Shown here piece by piece: positions 37,707-45,947 of a DNA stretch of 64,000 bases. Location of the stretch: NCBI RefSeq assembly GCF_005405165.1, contig NZ_BJDN01000005.1, positions 62,001-126,000 of the forward strand, read 5' to 3'. This DNA is from Loigolactobacillus binensis. Its GTDB lineage: Bacteria > Bacillota > Bacilli > Lactobacillales > Lactobacillaceae. Made by a program: the position numbers and the translations under genes. How positions within the stretch are numbered: the first letter of the stretch is position 1; every line of letters begins with the position of its first letter. A model generated the notes under the pieces. That model was not told the DNA's origin, did not search any database, and was given only the letters and a program-made list of their open reading frames with translations.

Positions 37707-37950
37707 ATTTTGCCCGTTGCCCATAACCGCGCTTAGATTTAAAGCCAGCTGCTAGAATCATCTGCATATCCGCAATATGCCGCTGTTTAGTTGCTTCAGC
37801 CTTAGCCCCAAATATGTAACGCGCCCATTCACGCTGATAACCTGGCGTTAGTTCATCGAAGAACTTCTTAGTTGTCGGTGTTGCCGTAAGTAAGGCACTT
37901 ACCTTAGGAATATCCACTTCATAATCAGCAAGTGTTTTCTTTTCTGCCAT
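37705..37950 (-). CDS. Short OmdA (YdeI/OmpD-associated) domain protein
   Basis: An 81-residue protein consisting only of the C-terminal YdeI/OmpD-associated domain: FFDELTPGYQREWARYI, then AKAEATKQRHIADMQMIL. Full-length YdeI proteins are about twice this size; short versions are common in lactobacilli. The function is unknown. It is convergent with the DUF2075 gene. Confidence 0.7.
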   Translation of the reverse strand: MAEKKTLADYEVDIPKVSALLTATPTTKKFFDELTPGYQREWARYIFGAKAEATKQRHIADMQMILAAGFKSKRGYGQRAK

Positions 37951-38224
37951 GTTTGCTCGACTCCTTCAATGATCCATTTGCAATTAGCATAGCAAATACT
38001 AGGCAAGCTGAAAAGGCCTTTAACCCAAGATGAGAACGAAGCGCGTTTCATTCTAATTGAGAACATTTTTCATTTAGCCTAGTCAGTCGCGATTTCTTCT
38101 GCTAAAATAGGATTTTAAGCAAGCTTATTTTAATTTATTCTTAATCTTAAACTAATTTTCGGTACAATAGCTAAATATTTACTGCACCGACCTATTTACG
38201 GCATTTTCCGTTAAATTAAACCGC
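37951..38224. other. Divergent intergenic region
   Basis: AT-rich spacer with a plausible -10 box TACAAT near 38163 for the importer operon. No gene seen. Confidence 0.5.
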
Positions 38225-38249
38225 TAGTTTATGTTTATAACATAAACTA
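38225..38249. promoter_or_regulatory. Perfect 11-3-11 palindromic operator upstream of the iron-type importer
   Basis: TAGTTTATGTT, a three-base centre, then AACATAAACTA. It lies 66 bases upstream of the first gene of the FecCD-type importer and about 60 bases after the likely -10 box. It is a candidate site for an iron or heme-responsive repressor; the regulator is not in the window. Confidence 0.55.
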
Positions 38250-38315
38250 TTTAGTGCCTCGCCATAAATTTAACGCAAAATCTAACGCACCACTTGCTAG
38301 TTAGGAGTGATCAGT

Positions 38316-39125
38316 ATGACGCAACTTGAAGGCCATGATCTATGCATCGGTTATCCCCACCACATGATCATTGAGCATTTAAATATAAAATTTCCGGACC
38401 AACAGATCATCGGCTTGATCGGCCCAAATGGTAGTGGTAAATCAACCTTACTCAACGTGCTTTCTGGCTTCCGGCAACCAGCCGCCGGCACGGTCATGCT
38501 TAATCAGCAGCCATTAAATCGGTTTCGACCTAAAATCCGGGCACAAAATATTGCTAGTTTACCGCAAAATCCGCAAGCACCGGCAGATACACTAGTACGT
38601 GATCTAGTGGCGTACGGTCGCTTTGCCTACCAAAAACCGCTACATGGTTTACAAGCTGCTGACGAAGCCGCCATTGATCAAGCCTTAACTGCCGCTAATC
38701 TTGAAGGGCTAGCCACACGTAGTTTAGCTAACCTTTCTGGCGGTCAACGCCAACGTGCCTTTATCGCAATGACGTTGGCACAAAACAGCGATATTCTTTT
38801 ATTAGACGAGCCCACCACTTACCTTGATCTGACCCACCAGCTAGAAATTCTAAAGCTGCTACAAACCTTAAATCAAACCCAACACAAAACGATCATCATC
38901 GTGCTGCATGATTTAAATCAAGCCGCCCGCTTTTGTGATTTCCTAGTTTGTTTAAAGGCTGGGCAGGTCATGTATCAAGGGCGGCCTGATCAAATTTTCA
39001 CGGCGCGAATGTTGGCAAAGGTTTTCCAGATCGACGCGACAGTGGCCTTAGAACCCCGGCTAAACTGTCCGATGATCACCAGTTACGATACTTTGGCTAC
39101 TGCAGCCACAGCAATGGAGGTCTAG
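38316..39125 (+). CDS. fhuC: Iron-siderophore/heme-type ABC transporter ATP-binding protein
   Basis: A 269-residue ABC ATPase of the FepC/FhuC/BtuD group. Walker A GPNGSGKSTLL, signature LSGGQRQR, Walker B LLLDEPTTYLDL and H-loop LHDLN are all canonical. The ATG at 38316 follows GGAGTGATC; an in-frame GTG three codons earlier overlaps it. It is the first gene of a four-gene importer. The substrate is not determined by sequence. Confidence 0.9.
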   Translation: MTQLEGHDLCIGYPHHMIIEHLNIKFPDQQIIGLIGPNGSGKSTLLNVLSGFRQPAAGTVMLNQQPLNRFRPKIRAQNIASLPQNPQAPADTLVRDLVAYGRFAYQKPLHGLQAADEAAIDQALTAANLEGLATRSLANLSGGQRQRAFIAMTLAQNSDILLLDEPTTYLDLTHQLEILKLLQTLNQTQHKTIIIVLHDLNQAARFCDFLVCLKAGQVMYQGRPDQIFTARMLAKVFQIDATVALEPRLNCPMITSYDTLATAATAMEV

Positions 39126-39127
39126 TA

Positions 39128-40111
39128 ATGGGGGCACAACAAAACCGACGCCGCTACCTTATTTTGATCATTTTATTAGTGGCCGGCTTGCTCGTAAATT
39201 TGTGTAGTGGTCCGACTTGGTTTAGTCCACAACAACTTATTCATCCCCAGACGGACCTGCAGACAAAAACAATTCTGTTTGTGCGGCTACCACGCGCACT
39301 AGCCAGTGGCTTAGTTGGCGCTGAGCTAGCTGTTGCCGGCCAATTGTTACAAACGATTTCCCGAAATCCGATTGCTGATCCGGCAATTCTAGGTGTCAAC
39401 AGCGGGGCTAACCTAGCCTTGATCGTTGGTACGGTGCTGGGCATTCCGTTTACAATCGGCGCTCGCTTCGGCTTAGCACTGATCGGTGCGGTACTCGCTT
39501 TTTGCGTTGTACTCGGCCTATCGCTGACCCGCAATGGTATGCAGCCGCTACGCCTAATTTTAGGCGGCAGTATTTTTTCTGGTTTTTTGGTCAGCGTTGC
39601 GTACGCAGTCAGTCTTTTGACGGAAACGACTGCCCAATACCGAACTTTATTAGTCGGTGGCTTCTCCGGCATTACTTATAGTTCAGTTTGGCTTTTGACG
39701 GCGCTTTTATTGATCTTACTGGTGGGTATTTTTTACCTTCGGGAGGCCTTGACTTTGCTGACCCTAAACGATCAGCTGGCCCAAAGTCTGGGTAGTCAGC
39801 GTAATGGAACGCGGATCCTAGCCGCATTATTGATCGTTTTAGCCGCTGGTGGTTGTGTGGCCGTAGCCGGTAATATTGCTTTTGTTGGCTTGGGAATCCC
39901 ACAGTGTATCGCCCTGCTCAGCGGCCATCGCTTCAAAAATACTGTGGGCCAAGTTTTGTTAGCCGGAGGCGCCTTCCTCAGTTTTGGTGACGCCTTGGCT
40001 AAATCAGTACGGCCACCATTTGAACTACCATTAGGAGCGTTAAGTGCGATTCTCGGCGGTTTATTCTTATTCGTCTTTCTTTGGCGTAAACAGGGGGCGT
40101 TGACAACATGA
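39128..40111 (+). CDS. fhuB: FecCD-family ABC transporter permease
   Basis: A 327-residue permease with about ten helices. The RLPRALASGLVGAELAVAGQLLQ segment, the NPIADPAILGVNSGAN motif and the GNIAFVGLGIPQ coupling region are hallmarks of FecCD proteins. It starts two bases after the ATPase gene and overlaps the next permease by four bases. In the coupling motif IPQCIALL replaces the usual PHIAR. Confidence 0.9.
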   Translation: MGAQQNRRRYLILIILLVAGLLVNLCSGPTWFSPQQLIHPQTDLQTKTILFVRLPRALASGLVGAELAVAGQLLQTISRNPIADPAILGVNSGANLALIVGTVLGIPFTIGARFGLALIGAVLAFCVVLGLSLTRNGMQPLRLILGGSIFSGFLVSVAYAVSLLTETTAQYRTLLVGGFSGITYSSVWLLTALLLILLVGIFYLREALTLLTLNDQLAQSLGSQRNGTRILAALLIVLAAGGCVAVAGNIAFVGLGIPQCIALLSGHRFKNTVGQVLLAGGAFLSFGDALAKSVRPPFELPLGALSAILGGLFLFVFLWRKQGALTT

Positions 40112-41115
40112 AGCAGAAACAGCGCTTTCGTATTTGTTGTACCTTGTTCGACCTCTTATTTGTTGGCCTGATCATTTTTCAATTGACCCATGGCAGTATT
40201 CACCTGACGGGACCAGAAATTGGCCAAGTTCTACGCGGCCAAGGCAGTGCCCAGGCTAAACTAGTTTTGCTACAATTTCGCTTACCCCAAATCGCTTTAA
40301 GCGTCATTTGTGGTGTTTGCTTAAGTTTAAGCGGTGCGATCTTACAATTGGTCACCGAAAATCCATTGGCCGATACCAGTATTATGGGCATCAATGCCGG
40401 AGCTAGCCTGGGGGCAGTCGTTTTTCTAGCGCTAGGTTACTTAAATATCCCGCTGCCGCAAACCTACGGACTACCACTATTTGCGGTACTTGGCAGTCTG
40501 CTTGGTGCCAGCATCGTCTTCATTCAACGCCGTTTACAGCAACCATTACAGCTCTTATTGCTGGGGATCGCCAGCGGCACCCTATTAAATGGCATTATTC
40601 TATTGATCGAACTACAGCTCAACCAATTCGATTTTGATAAGTTGATCATCTGGATCAGCGGTGATTTTTGGAATCAAGATTGGTCGTACATTGCGGTACT
40701 CAGCCTAGGCTTACTTCTCTTACTACCGCTGACCATCCGCGGACTATGGGCTAGTGATCTACTTTCACTGGGTCAGCAAGCAGCTAGCGGGCTGGGTTTA
40801 GGTGTTGCCGGCAAACGCCAGTTATTGTTGCTCATGGCTGTATTACTCGCCGGTTTGGCCGTAGCCGGCGGCGGTGCGATCAGCTTTGTTGGCTTGATGG
40901 CCCCACATATTGCCCGCCGCTTAGTCGGCAATCACGGTCGTTATTATTTACCACTGACAGCACTACTCGGCGTTAACATCGTTCTTTTTGCAGCGGTTTT
41001 GGCGGAGAACATTTTCGCCCCTAACCAATTACCGGTAGGCTTAGTCGTGGCTGTTATTACCATGCCTTACTTCATTTATTTATTACTACACCAAACTGAT
41101 CGCACAATAATTTAA
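40108..41115 (+). CDS. fhuG: FecCD-family ABC transporter permease
   Basis: A 335-residue partner permease. RLPQIALSVICGVCLSLSGAILQ, ENPLADTSIMGINAGASLGA and GAISFVGLMAPHIARRLVGNH are conserved. It forms the heterodimeric channel with the preceding permease, whose gene it overlaps by ATGA. Confidence 0.9.
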   Translation: MKQKQRFRICCTLFDLLFVGLIIFQLTHGSIHLTGPEIGQVLRGQGSAQAKLVLLQFRLPQIALSVICGVCLSLSGAILQLVTENPLADTSIMGINAGASLGAVVFLALGYLNIPLPQTYGLPLFAVLGSLLGASIVFIQRRLQQPLQLLLLGIASGTLLNGIILLIELQLNQFDFDKLIIWISGDFWNQDWSYIAVLSLGLLLLLPLTIRGLWASDLLSLGQQAASGLGLGVAGKRQLLLLMAVLLAGLAVAGGGAISFVGLMAPHIARRLVGNHGRYYLPLTALLGVNIVLFAAVLAENIFAPNQLPVGLVVAVITMPYFIYLLLHQTDRTII

Positions 41116-41129
41116 TTCTGGGGGGTTTC

Positions 41130-42062
41130 ATGATGTCAAAAAAATTACGGCGGATCTGCAGTAGCTTATTGATCGCAGTCGCCTTGCTCGTTATATTTAC
41201 ACCACGTCCGGTTGCGGCTGCTGCCACCCACGCCTTTAAGGCCGCTAACGGTACTGTCCAAGTTCCTGATCATCCAAAGCGTGTCGTCGCTGGCCTGTAC
41301 TTAGGTCAAGTGATGGCGTTAAATGTGCATGTTGTCGGTTCCACCCAGCTAGAACTGGCCAATCCATTTTTAAATCAAAGCAAAGTTAAAAAAATCACCG
41401 ACGTTGGGACGCCGATGAGTGCCGAAGCTGTTTTAAAGCTGAAACCCGATCTGATCATTACTAGTAATGACAGCGACACTAAGAAAATGGAAAAAATCGC
41501 GCCAACCGTGGAAATTCCGTATCAAAAAACACAGCAATTTACCGCTTCAATGAATTACTTTGCTAAATTATTAAAGCGCCCAAAACAAGCCCAAGCGTTC
41601 AAGCAATCGTTCCGCGCCGCCACTAAAAAGCAGGTCAACCGGTTAAAGGCGGCTAAGATCAATCGCAATAGTTCCTTTGGGGTCTACGAAATGCAAAGTA
41701 GCAAATTATACGCTTATGGTTCTGGCTTTAGCCGTGGTGCCCAGGCGATGCTAGCACTAGGCTTCAAACTATCCAAGCCTTTACAAAAAGTTGATTCTGG
41801 TGCCGGCTTCAAAGAGATCTCCGTGGAATCCTTACCAAAATATCAGGCCGATTACATGTTTGTCACCTCCTCCAGTGCTAAGGGTCATCAGGATCCAGCC
41901 TTAGTGGCCATGCAGAAAAATCCGATCTGGAAATCATTGACGGCCGTTAAAAATAAACACGTTATTGAATTGCCCTTCAACAAAATGTATTACTACGATC
42001 CATTCGCAACCCGTGCTCAGTTAAAACTAGTCACCGATGCGTTGCTCAAGGCAAATCAATAG
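41130..42062 (+). CDS. Periplasmic-binding-protein-2 family iron-type substrate-binding protein lacking a lipobox
   Basis: A 310-residue FhuD/FecB-like binding protein (ADVGTP-like DVGTPMSAEAVLKLKPDLIITS motif, C-terminal WKSLTAVKNKHVIELP). The signal sequence (residues 1-31) ends VAAAATHAF with no cysteine after the hydrophobic core. It therefore lacks the lipid anchor normal for Gram-positive binding proteins and may be cleaved and released, or stay tethered by its signal helix. GGGGGG precedes the start. It is last in the importer operon. Confidence 0.85.
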   Translation: MMSKKLRRICSSLLIAVALLVIFTPRPVAAAATHAFKAANGTVQVPDHPKRVVAGLYLGQVMALNVHVVGSTQLELANPFLNQSKVKKITDVGTPMSAEAVLKLKPDLIITSNDSDTKKMEKIAPTVEIPYQKTQQFTASMNYFAKLLKRPKQAQAFKQSFRAATKKQVNRLKAAKINRNSSFGVYEMQSSKLYAYGSGFSRGAQAMLALGFKLSKPLQKVDSGAGFKEISVESLPKYQADYMFVTSSSAKGHQDPALVAMQKNPIWKSLTAVKNKHVIELPFNKMYYYDPFATRAQLKLVTDALLKANQ

Positions 42063-42068
42063 CACCCA

Positions 42069-42110
42069 AAATAAAGCCTTCTTACTCGATCGAGTAAGAA
42101 GGCTTTATTT
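42069..42110. terminator. Perfectly palindromic bidirectional terminator
   Basis: A 42-base perfect inverted repeat with arms AAATAAAGCC-TTCTTACTCG and its complement. It serves the importer operon and the FMN reductase gene. Confidence 0.85.
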
Positions 42111-42152
42111 ATGTTTTGTGCGCAACGCGCGCCGGTCTTCTAAAAACCGGCA

Positions 42153-42710
42153 TTAAACGATGGCTGTTTGTACTTGCGTGTGCACCTGTATGAAGTTAAC
42201 AAAATGCGCAACACAACTATCCATGAAATCTAGCGTGGCTTGTTCAACAATAGCGCCTGAGGCAAACTTTTGTTTAGCGAAGTTTAACAGGAATTCATTG
42301 CCGGGTAAAACATGAGCGCCTAAACCAGGTGAGTTCAAGATCTCACGTAAATGACCTTGCGCACGTGAAGTTCCCTGGGGTCCTAGTGAAGCCCCGACGA
42401 TCATCACCGGTTTATCCGTGAAGGGATGGACTGTACAAGATAACCATTCGATCGTGCTCTTTAAACAAGCGGGAATGGTATGATCATATTCTGGAGTGGC
42501 AATGATCACCCCATCGGCCGCCGCAATTTTTGCTGCCAACGCCGTCACAACCGCCGGTAACTGCTCAGTGGCCGCTTCGCAAAACAACGGTATCGCTTTG
42601 ATTTCTGCGACTTCTATTTCTAAATTAGGGTAACGTTCGGCCATTTGTTTTAACAAAAGCCGATTATACGAAAGATCTGCATTATTACCGACAATTCCAA
42701 TTACTTTCAA
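42153..42710 (-). CDS. NADPH-dependent FMN reductase
   Basis: A 185-residue flavodoxin-like fold enzyme. GIVGNNADLSYNRLLL binds the FMN phosphate; ATPEYDHTIPACLKSTIEWLS and VGASLGPQGTSRAQGHLR are the family signatures. It probably supplies reduced flavin or electrons to the flavoprotein encoded 34 bases upstream in the same operon. The pairing resembles the two-gene hydroxycinnamate/enoate reductase systems of lactobacilli. Confidence 0.88.
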   Translation of the reverse strand: MKVIGIVGNNADLSYNRLLLKQMAERYPNLEIEVAEIKAIPLFCEAATEQLPAVVTALAAKIAAADGVIIATPEYDHTIPACLKSTIEWLSCTVHPFTDKPVMIVGASLGPQGTSRAQGHLREILNSPGLGAHVLPGNEFLLNFAKQKFASGAIVEQATLDFMDSCVAHFVNFIQVHTQVQTAIV

Positions 42711-42744
42711 TTTGTTCGCTCCTTATGCGTTAAGTTCAAGCTGA

Positions 42745-44202
42745 TTATTTAATATAGGCAACGGCGTGCTGACCACTATTCCGGCCGGAATAAAAAGCAT
42801 AACCGACACAGGTCCCCGGCATATTAGGACCGTAAGTATCACCGGCCAGCCCAGAAGCATCATTTCCAGCGGCATATAGGCCAGCAATCGGTTGCTCGTT
42901 TTTGTCTAAAACTTCATTATTTGGCGTCACTTTCAACCCGCCCATGGTGCAGAAAGCCCCGTTAGCTAAAGCAAAGCCGTAATAAGGCCCTTTTTGCAAC
43001 GGCACCATGTATTTACTTGGCTTACCAAATAATTGATCAGTGCCAGTAGCGGCGGCTTGATTATAAGTTGTCACAGTAGTCGTTAATTGTTCAGCCGGTA
43101 CCCCCATTTTTTCTGCCAATTGCGCAATGGAATCAGCTTTGAAAATAAACGGTTTTTGTTCCTGCACCGCTTGGTCTAACTCATCCTGTAACTTATCCAT
43201 AACCTGGCCGCGTTTGACGTACACACCAAGGCCCATAAAGTTACCTTGGGTCGCCATGCGGTCGATCACCCCTTGATCAAGCACACTGAATACCTTACTT
43301 TGCGTATACAGTGCATTCCCTGCGTATGAAAAATTATAAACAACTGATTCATCAACAAAACGTTGGCCCGCTTCATTGACCCATAGCAAAGGCTGACAAG
43401 TTGCCGCAGCATTCATTTGTGAGGCCATATAAGCAAATGGCGGTTGACTAGGATCACGTAAATAGCCGCCGAATAACATGGCCATTCCGGTACCATATTG
43501 TTGTGCCCCAATTTGCCACGCCATTTGGAGACCATCACCGGTACCTTTACCTGAACTAACCGGAATCAACCGTTTAGTATCATAATGGGTGAGTTCAGCC
43601 ATCATTTGCGGATTATTGAGATAGCCGCCTGTACCGAGAACGACTGCTTTGGTGGCAACGGTTTGCGTCGCCTGCGTCGCTTCATCGCGTAATTGGATGC
43701 CACTGATCGCACCGGTACTATCAGTTTTCAAGCCCACAGCGGCCGTTGAGGTCAAAACCTCAACTCCTAATGCTTGCGCTTTAGGCAACATGACCTGGTT
43801 GATCACTTGTTGGCCCATACCTTTATAAATATGCCAAGTTGCTTCGCCAGCACCCATTGCCTGAACGCCTTCATATTCAACACCTAGATCGTGAAGCCAA
43901 GCGACGGTATCCGCACTGGCATCAATATATTGACGCCAAATACGGGAATCAGCGCGATATTTTGAATAACTAACTTCTTCCTTTAAAACGGCCGTTCCAG
44001 AAACTTTGATACCCGCGGCTTTTTGCAAATAACTATCAACGGCAAATAGGCCTTCGGTATAATTGCTGCTACCGCCGGTATGGCGGCCTTTTTCAATCAA
44101 TAAAACACTGGCCTGATTTTGCGCCGCTTCAACTGCTGCCGCCAAACCAGCGGCACCCGTTCCAACGACCACAATATCGTATTTATCTTTTTGTAATTGC
44201 AT
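42745..44202 (-). CDS. FAD-dependent fumarate/enoate reductase-like flavoprotein
   Basis: A 485-residue soluble flavoprotein of the FAD_binding_2 (fumarate/urocanate reductase) family. The dinucleotide motif VVVGTGAAGLAAAVEAA is at the N-terminus, GLFAVDS and GTGDGLQMAWQIGA lie in the middle, and MGGLKVTPNNEVLDK...GLYAAGNDASGLAGDTYGPNMPGT near the C-terminus. It lacks an N-terminal FMN-binding domain and a signal peptide. It likely reduces an activated C=C bond with electrons from the partner FMN reductase; the substrate is unknown. AGGAGGG precedes the ATG. Confidence 0.85.
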   Translation of the reverse strand: MQLQKDKYDIVVVGTGAAGLAAAVEAAQNQASVLLIEKGRHTGGSSNYTEGLFAVDSYLQKAAGIKVSGTAVLKEEVSYSKYRADSRIWRQYIDASADTVAWLHDLGVEYEGVQAMGAGEATWHIYKGMGQQVINQVMLPKAQALGVEVLTSTAAVGLKTDSTGAISGIQLRDEATQATQTVATKAVVLGTGGYLNNPQMMAELTHYDTKRLIPVSSGKGTGDGLQMAWQIGAQQYGTGMAMLFGGYLRDPSQPPFAYMASQMNAAATCQPLLWVNEAGQRFVDESVVYNFSYAGNALYTQSKVFSVLDQGVIDRMATQGNFMGLGVYVKRGQVMDKLQDELDQAVQEQKPFIFKADSIAQLAEKMGVPAEQLTTTVTTYNQAAATGTDQLFGKPSKYMVPLQKGPYYGFALANGAFCTMGGLKVTPNNEVLDKNEQPIAGLYAAGNDASGLAGDTYGPNMPGTCVGYAFYSGRNSGQHAVAYIK

Positions 44203-44242
44203 ATTTTGACCCTCCTGGTGATTTCATGAGCAAAACGGTTTA

Positions 44243-44265
44243 ATAAGTTCGCCAGCCGAACTTAT
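44243..44265. promoter_or_regulatory. LysR operator candidate in the divergent promoter
   Basis: Perfect 9-5-9 inverted repeat ATAAGTTCG / CGAACTTAT between the divergent flavoprotein gene and LysR gene. It is the expected place for autoregulation and activation. Confidence 0.6.
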
Positions 44266-44283
44266 AGTTGGGGAGGAATTAAC

Positions 44284-45195
44284 ATCGATTCAGACAAATT
44301 AAAGACTTTTCTATTAGTTGCACAATTAGGTAGCTTTGAAAAGGCAGCCCAGGCCCAATATCGCTCGCAACGGGCAGTTTCTAAAAAAATCACCAGTCTA
44401 GAACAAGAAGTCGGCATTCAACTCTTTACACGCAAAACGAACCGAATCACTTTAACTGCAGCGGGCCAATATTTTATCGGCACCGCGCAGGACCTACTAC
44501 AAAGTTATCAAAGTGCGCTGCAACAACTGCAAACTGTTGATCAACAAACCACCGTGCTCCGGGTCGGTTATTTTTCCATTTTTGAAGCAGCGTTGGTGCA
44601 GCGCTCATTAAAAAAACTGCAACAAAAAATACCCACTAGTCAATTCGTGTTGCAAGAATTGAGTAATGAGCATTTAACTGAAAGCATTATTAATGATAAT
44701 TTGGATCTCGCTTTTTCCATCAATTTTGGGATCGACCCATTGGCCCTAACTTCCGGATTAGCCAGTTTTAATCTGTATCAAAATCAAATGGTTTTAGGCC
44801 TTAGCCCGCTTAATCCACTGGCCAAACAAACGGTGATCACACAAAACGATCTACAACGCCAGCCGATTCTGTACTACAGCCCTGAAGGCTCCACCTTTTT
44901 ATTGGAGAGCTTTTTAGCCAATAATCCAGGTATTCAAAATTACGAACACATTCAACGCGTTCCCAGTTTTGAGCAAATGCAACTCCTGGTCGCCTTGAAT
45001 CAGGCCCTGGCCTTTTATCCCCAAGGACTGCTACACGCTAATATACTGGCCAACTTAGAACACAACCGGGAGATCACATTTAGACCGATCAGTGCACCTG
45101 CTAGCCAACAAACTTACGCGATCATTGCTTTCTATAAGCCGACGAATCAAAACCCGCTATTGAAACAATTCATTCAATTAAATCGGCCGGACTAA
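44284..45195 (+). CDS. LysR-family transcriptional regulator with non-canonical ATC start
   Basis: A 303-residue LysR regulator. The N-terminal helix-turn-helix is complete (DKLKTFLLVAQLGSFEKAA, then SQRAVSKKITSLEQEVG and LFTRKTNRITLTAAG). The effector domain starts with LRVGYF. GGGGAGG lies 7 bases before ATC at 44284, and the frame upstream, back to a TGA at 44227, has no ATG, GTG or TTG. The next ordinary start, a GTG at 44554, would remove the whole DNA-binding domain. So either ATC is used or an ATG has mutated. It is divergent from the flavoprotein operon. Confidence 0.8.
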   Translation: MDSDKLKTFLLVAQLGSFEKAAQAQYRSQRAVSKKITSLEQEVGIQLFTRKTNRITLTAAGQYFIGTAQDLLQSYQSALQQLQTVDQQTTVLRVGYFSIFEAALVQRSLKKLQQKIPTSQFVLQELSNEHLTESIINDNLDLAFSINFGIDPLALTSGLASFNLYQNQMVLGLSPLNPLAKQTVITQNDLQRQPILYYSPEGSTFLLESFLANNPGIQNYEHIQRVPSFEQMQLLVALNQALAFYPQGLLHANILANLEHNREITFRPISAPASQQTYAIIAFYKPTNQNPLLKQFIQLNRPD

Positions 45196-45204
45196 CATCA
45201 GCCT

Positions 45205-45792
45205 TTAACCAAAACTAGGGATGCGGGCTTCAAAGGCTTCGATTTCTTGTTCATGGCTCATGGTCAGATCAATATCATCGATCCCGTTGATAAATTTATC
45301 TTTCCAAGTTGGATTGATGTCAAAAGCAAATTCGCGGCCATTATACTTCACTTTTTGGTGCTCTAGATCGACAGTGATCGTTTCTTCTGGCGTAGCCTGC
45401 GCTAAAATATCTCTAGCTGCTTGCGGTAATACGATCGGCAATAGCCCATTTTTAGTACAGTTCATGTAGAAGATATCGCTGTACCCACCAGCAATGATCA
45501 CCTTAAAGCCCCAGTCTTTGATCGCCCACGCCGCGTGTTCTCGGGAAGAACCACAGCCAAAGTTATTACCGGTCACAAGGATCGTTGCGCCTTGGGAACT
45601 TGGTTTGTTTAAAATAAAGTCGGGATTAGGCCGGCCACTTCCCTTTAAATAGCGCCAGTCAAAAAAGGCATGGATCCCGTAGCCAGTTTTTAAAATATTT
45701 TTCAAAAATTGTTTAGGAATAATTTGATCAGTATCAATATCGTTGCGCATCAAAGCAACACTTTTACCTGTATGAATTGTGATTGGTTCCAT
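45205..45792 (-). CDS. leuD: 3-isopropylmalate dehydratase small subunit
   Basis: A 195-residue swivel-domain subunit of isopropylmalate isomerase. [19 protein letters not shown], then [13 protein letters not shown] are diagnostic. It works with LeuC in leucine synthesis. It is the last gene of the leu operon and lies 155 bases after leuC, an unusually long gap. Confidence 0.95.
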   Translation of the reverse strand: MEPITIHTGKSVALMRNDIDTDQIIPKQFLKNILKTGYGIHAFFDWRYLKGSGRPNPDFILNKPSSQGATILVTGNNFGCGSSREHAAWAIKDWGFKVIIAGGYSDIFYMNCTKNGLLPIVLPQAARDILAQATPEETITVDLEHQKVKYNGREFAFDINPTWKDKFINGIDDIDLTMSHEQEIEAFEARIPSFG

Positions 45793-45947
45793 TTTAATTG
45801 CCGCCTTTCATTTAATAAATAACAACTTCTATGGCCTTAATTTTCTCAGCATTGAGTTAGCTAAAACGGCGTAAAAAAGAGCGCTTGTTGTGTGCTTGTG
45901 TCAGTCAAATGATTCGCTACACACAATTTAAACACCATTTTTACACG
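45793..45947 (-). other. leuC-leuD spacer
   Basis: A 155-base gap inside the leu operon. On the minus strand a GAGCGC-TTTTTT stretch and TTGACTGACAC are visible, but neither a clear terminator hairpin nor a full promoter. Confidence 0.4.

Noticed and set aside
44554..45195. 213-residue version of the LysR protein
   Set aside because: This start removes the helix-turn-helix; the upstream frame clearly encodes it.
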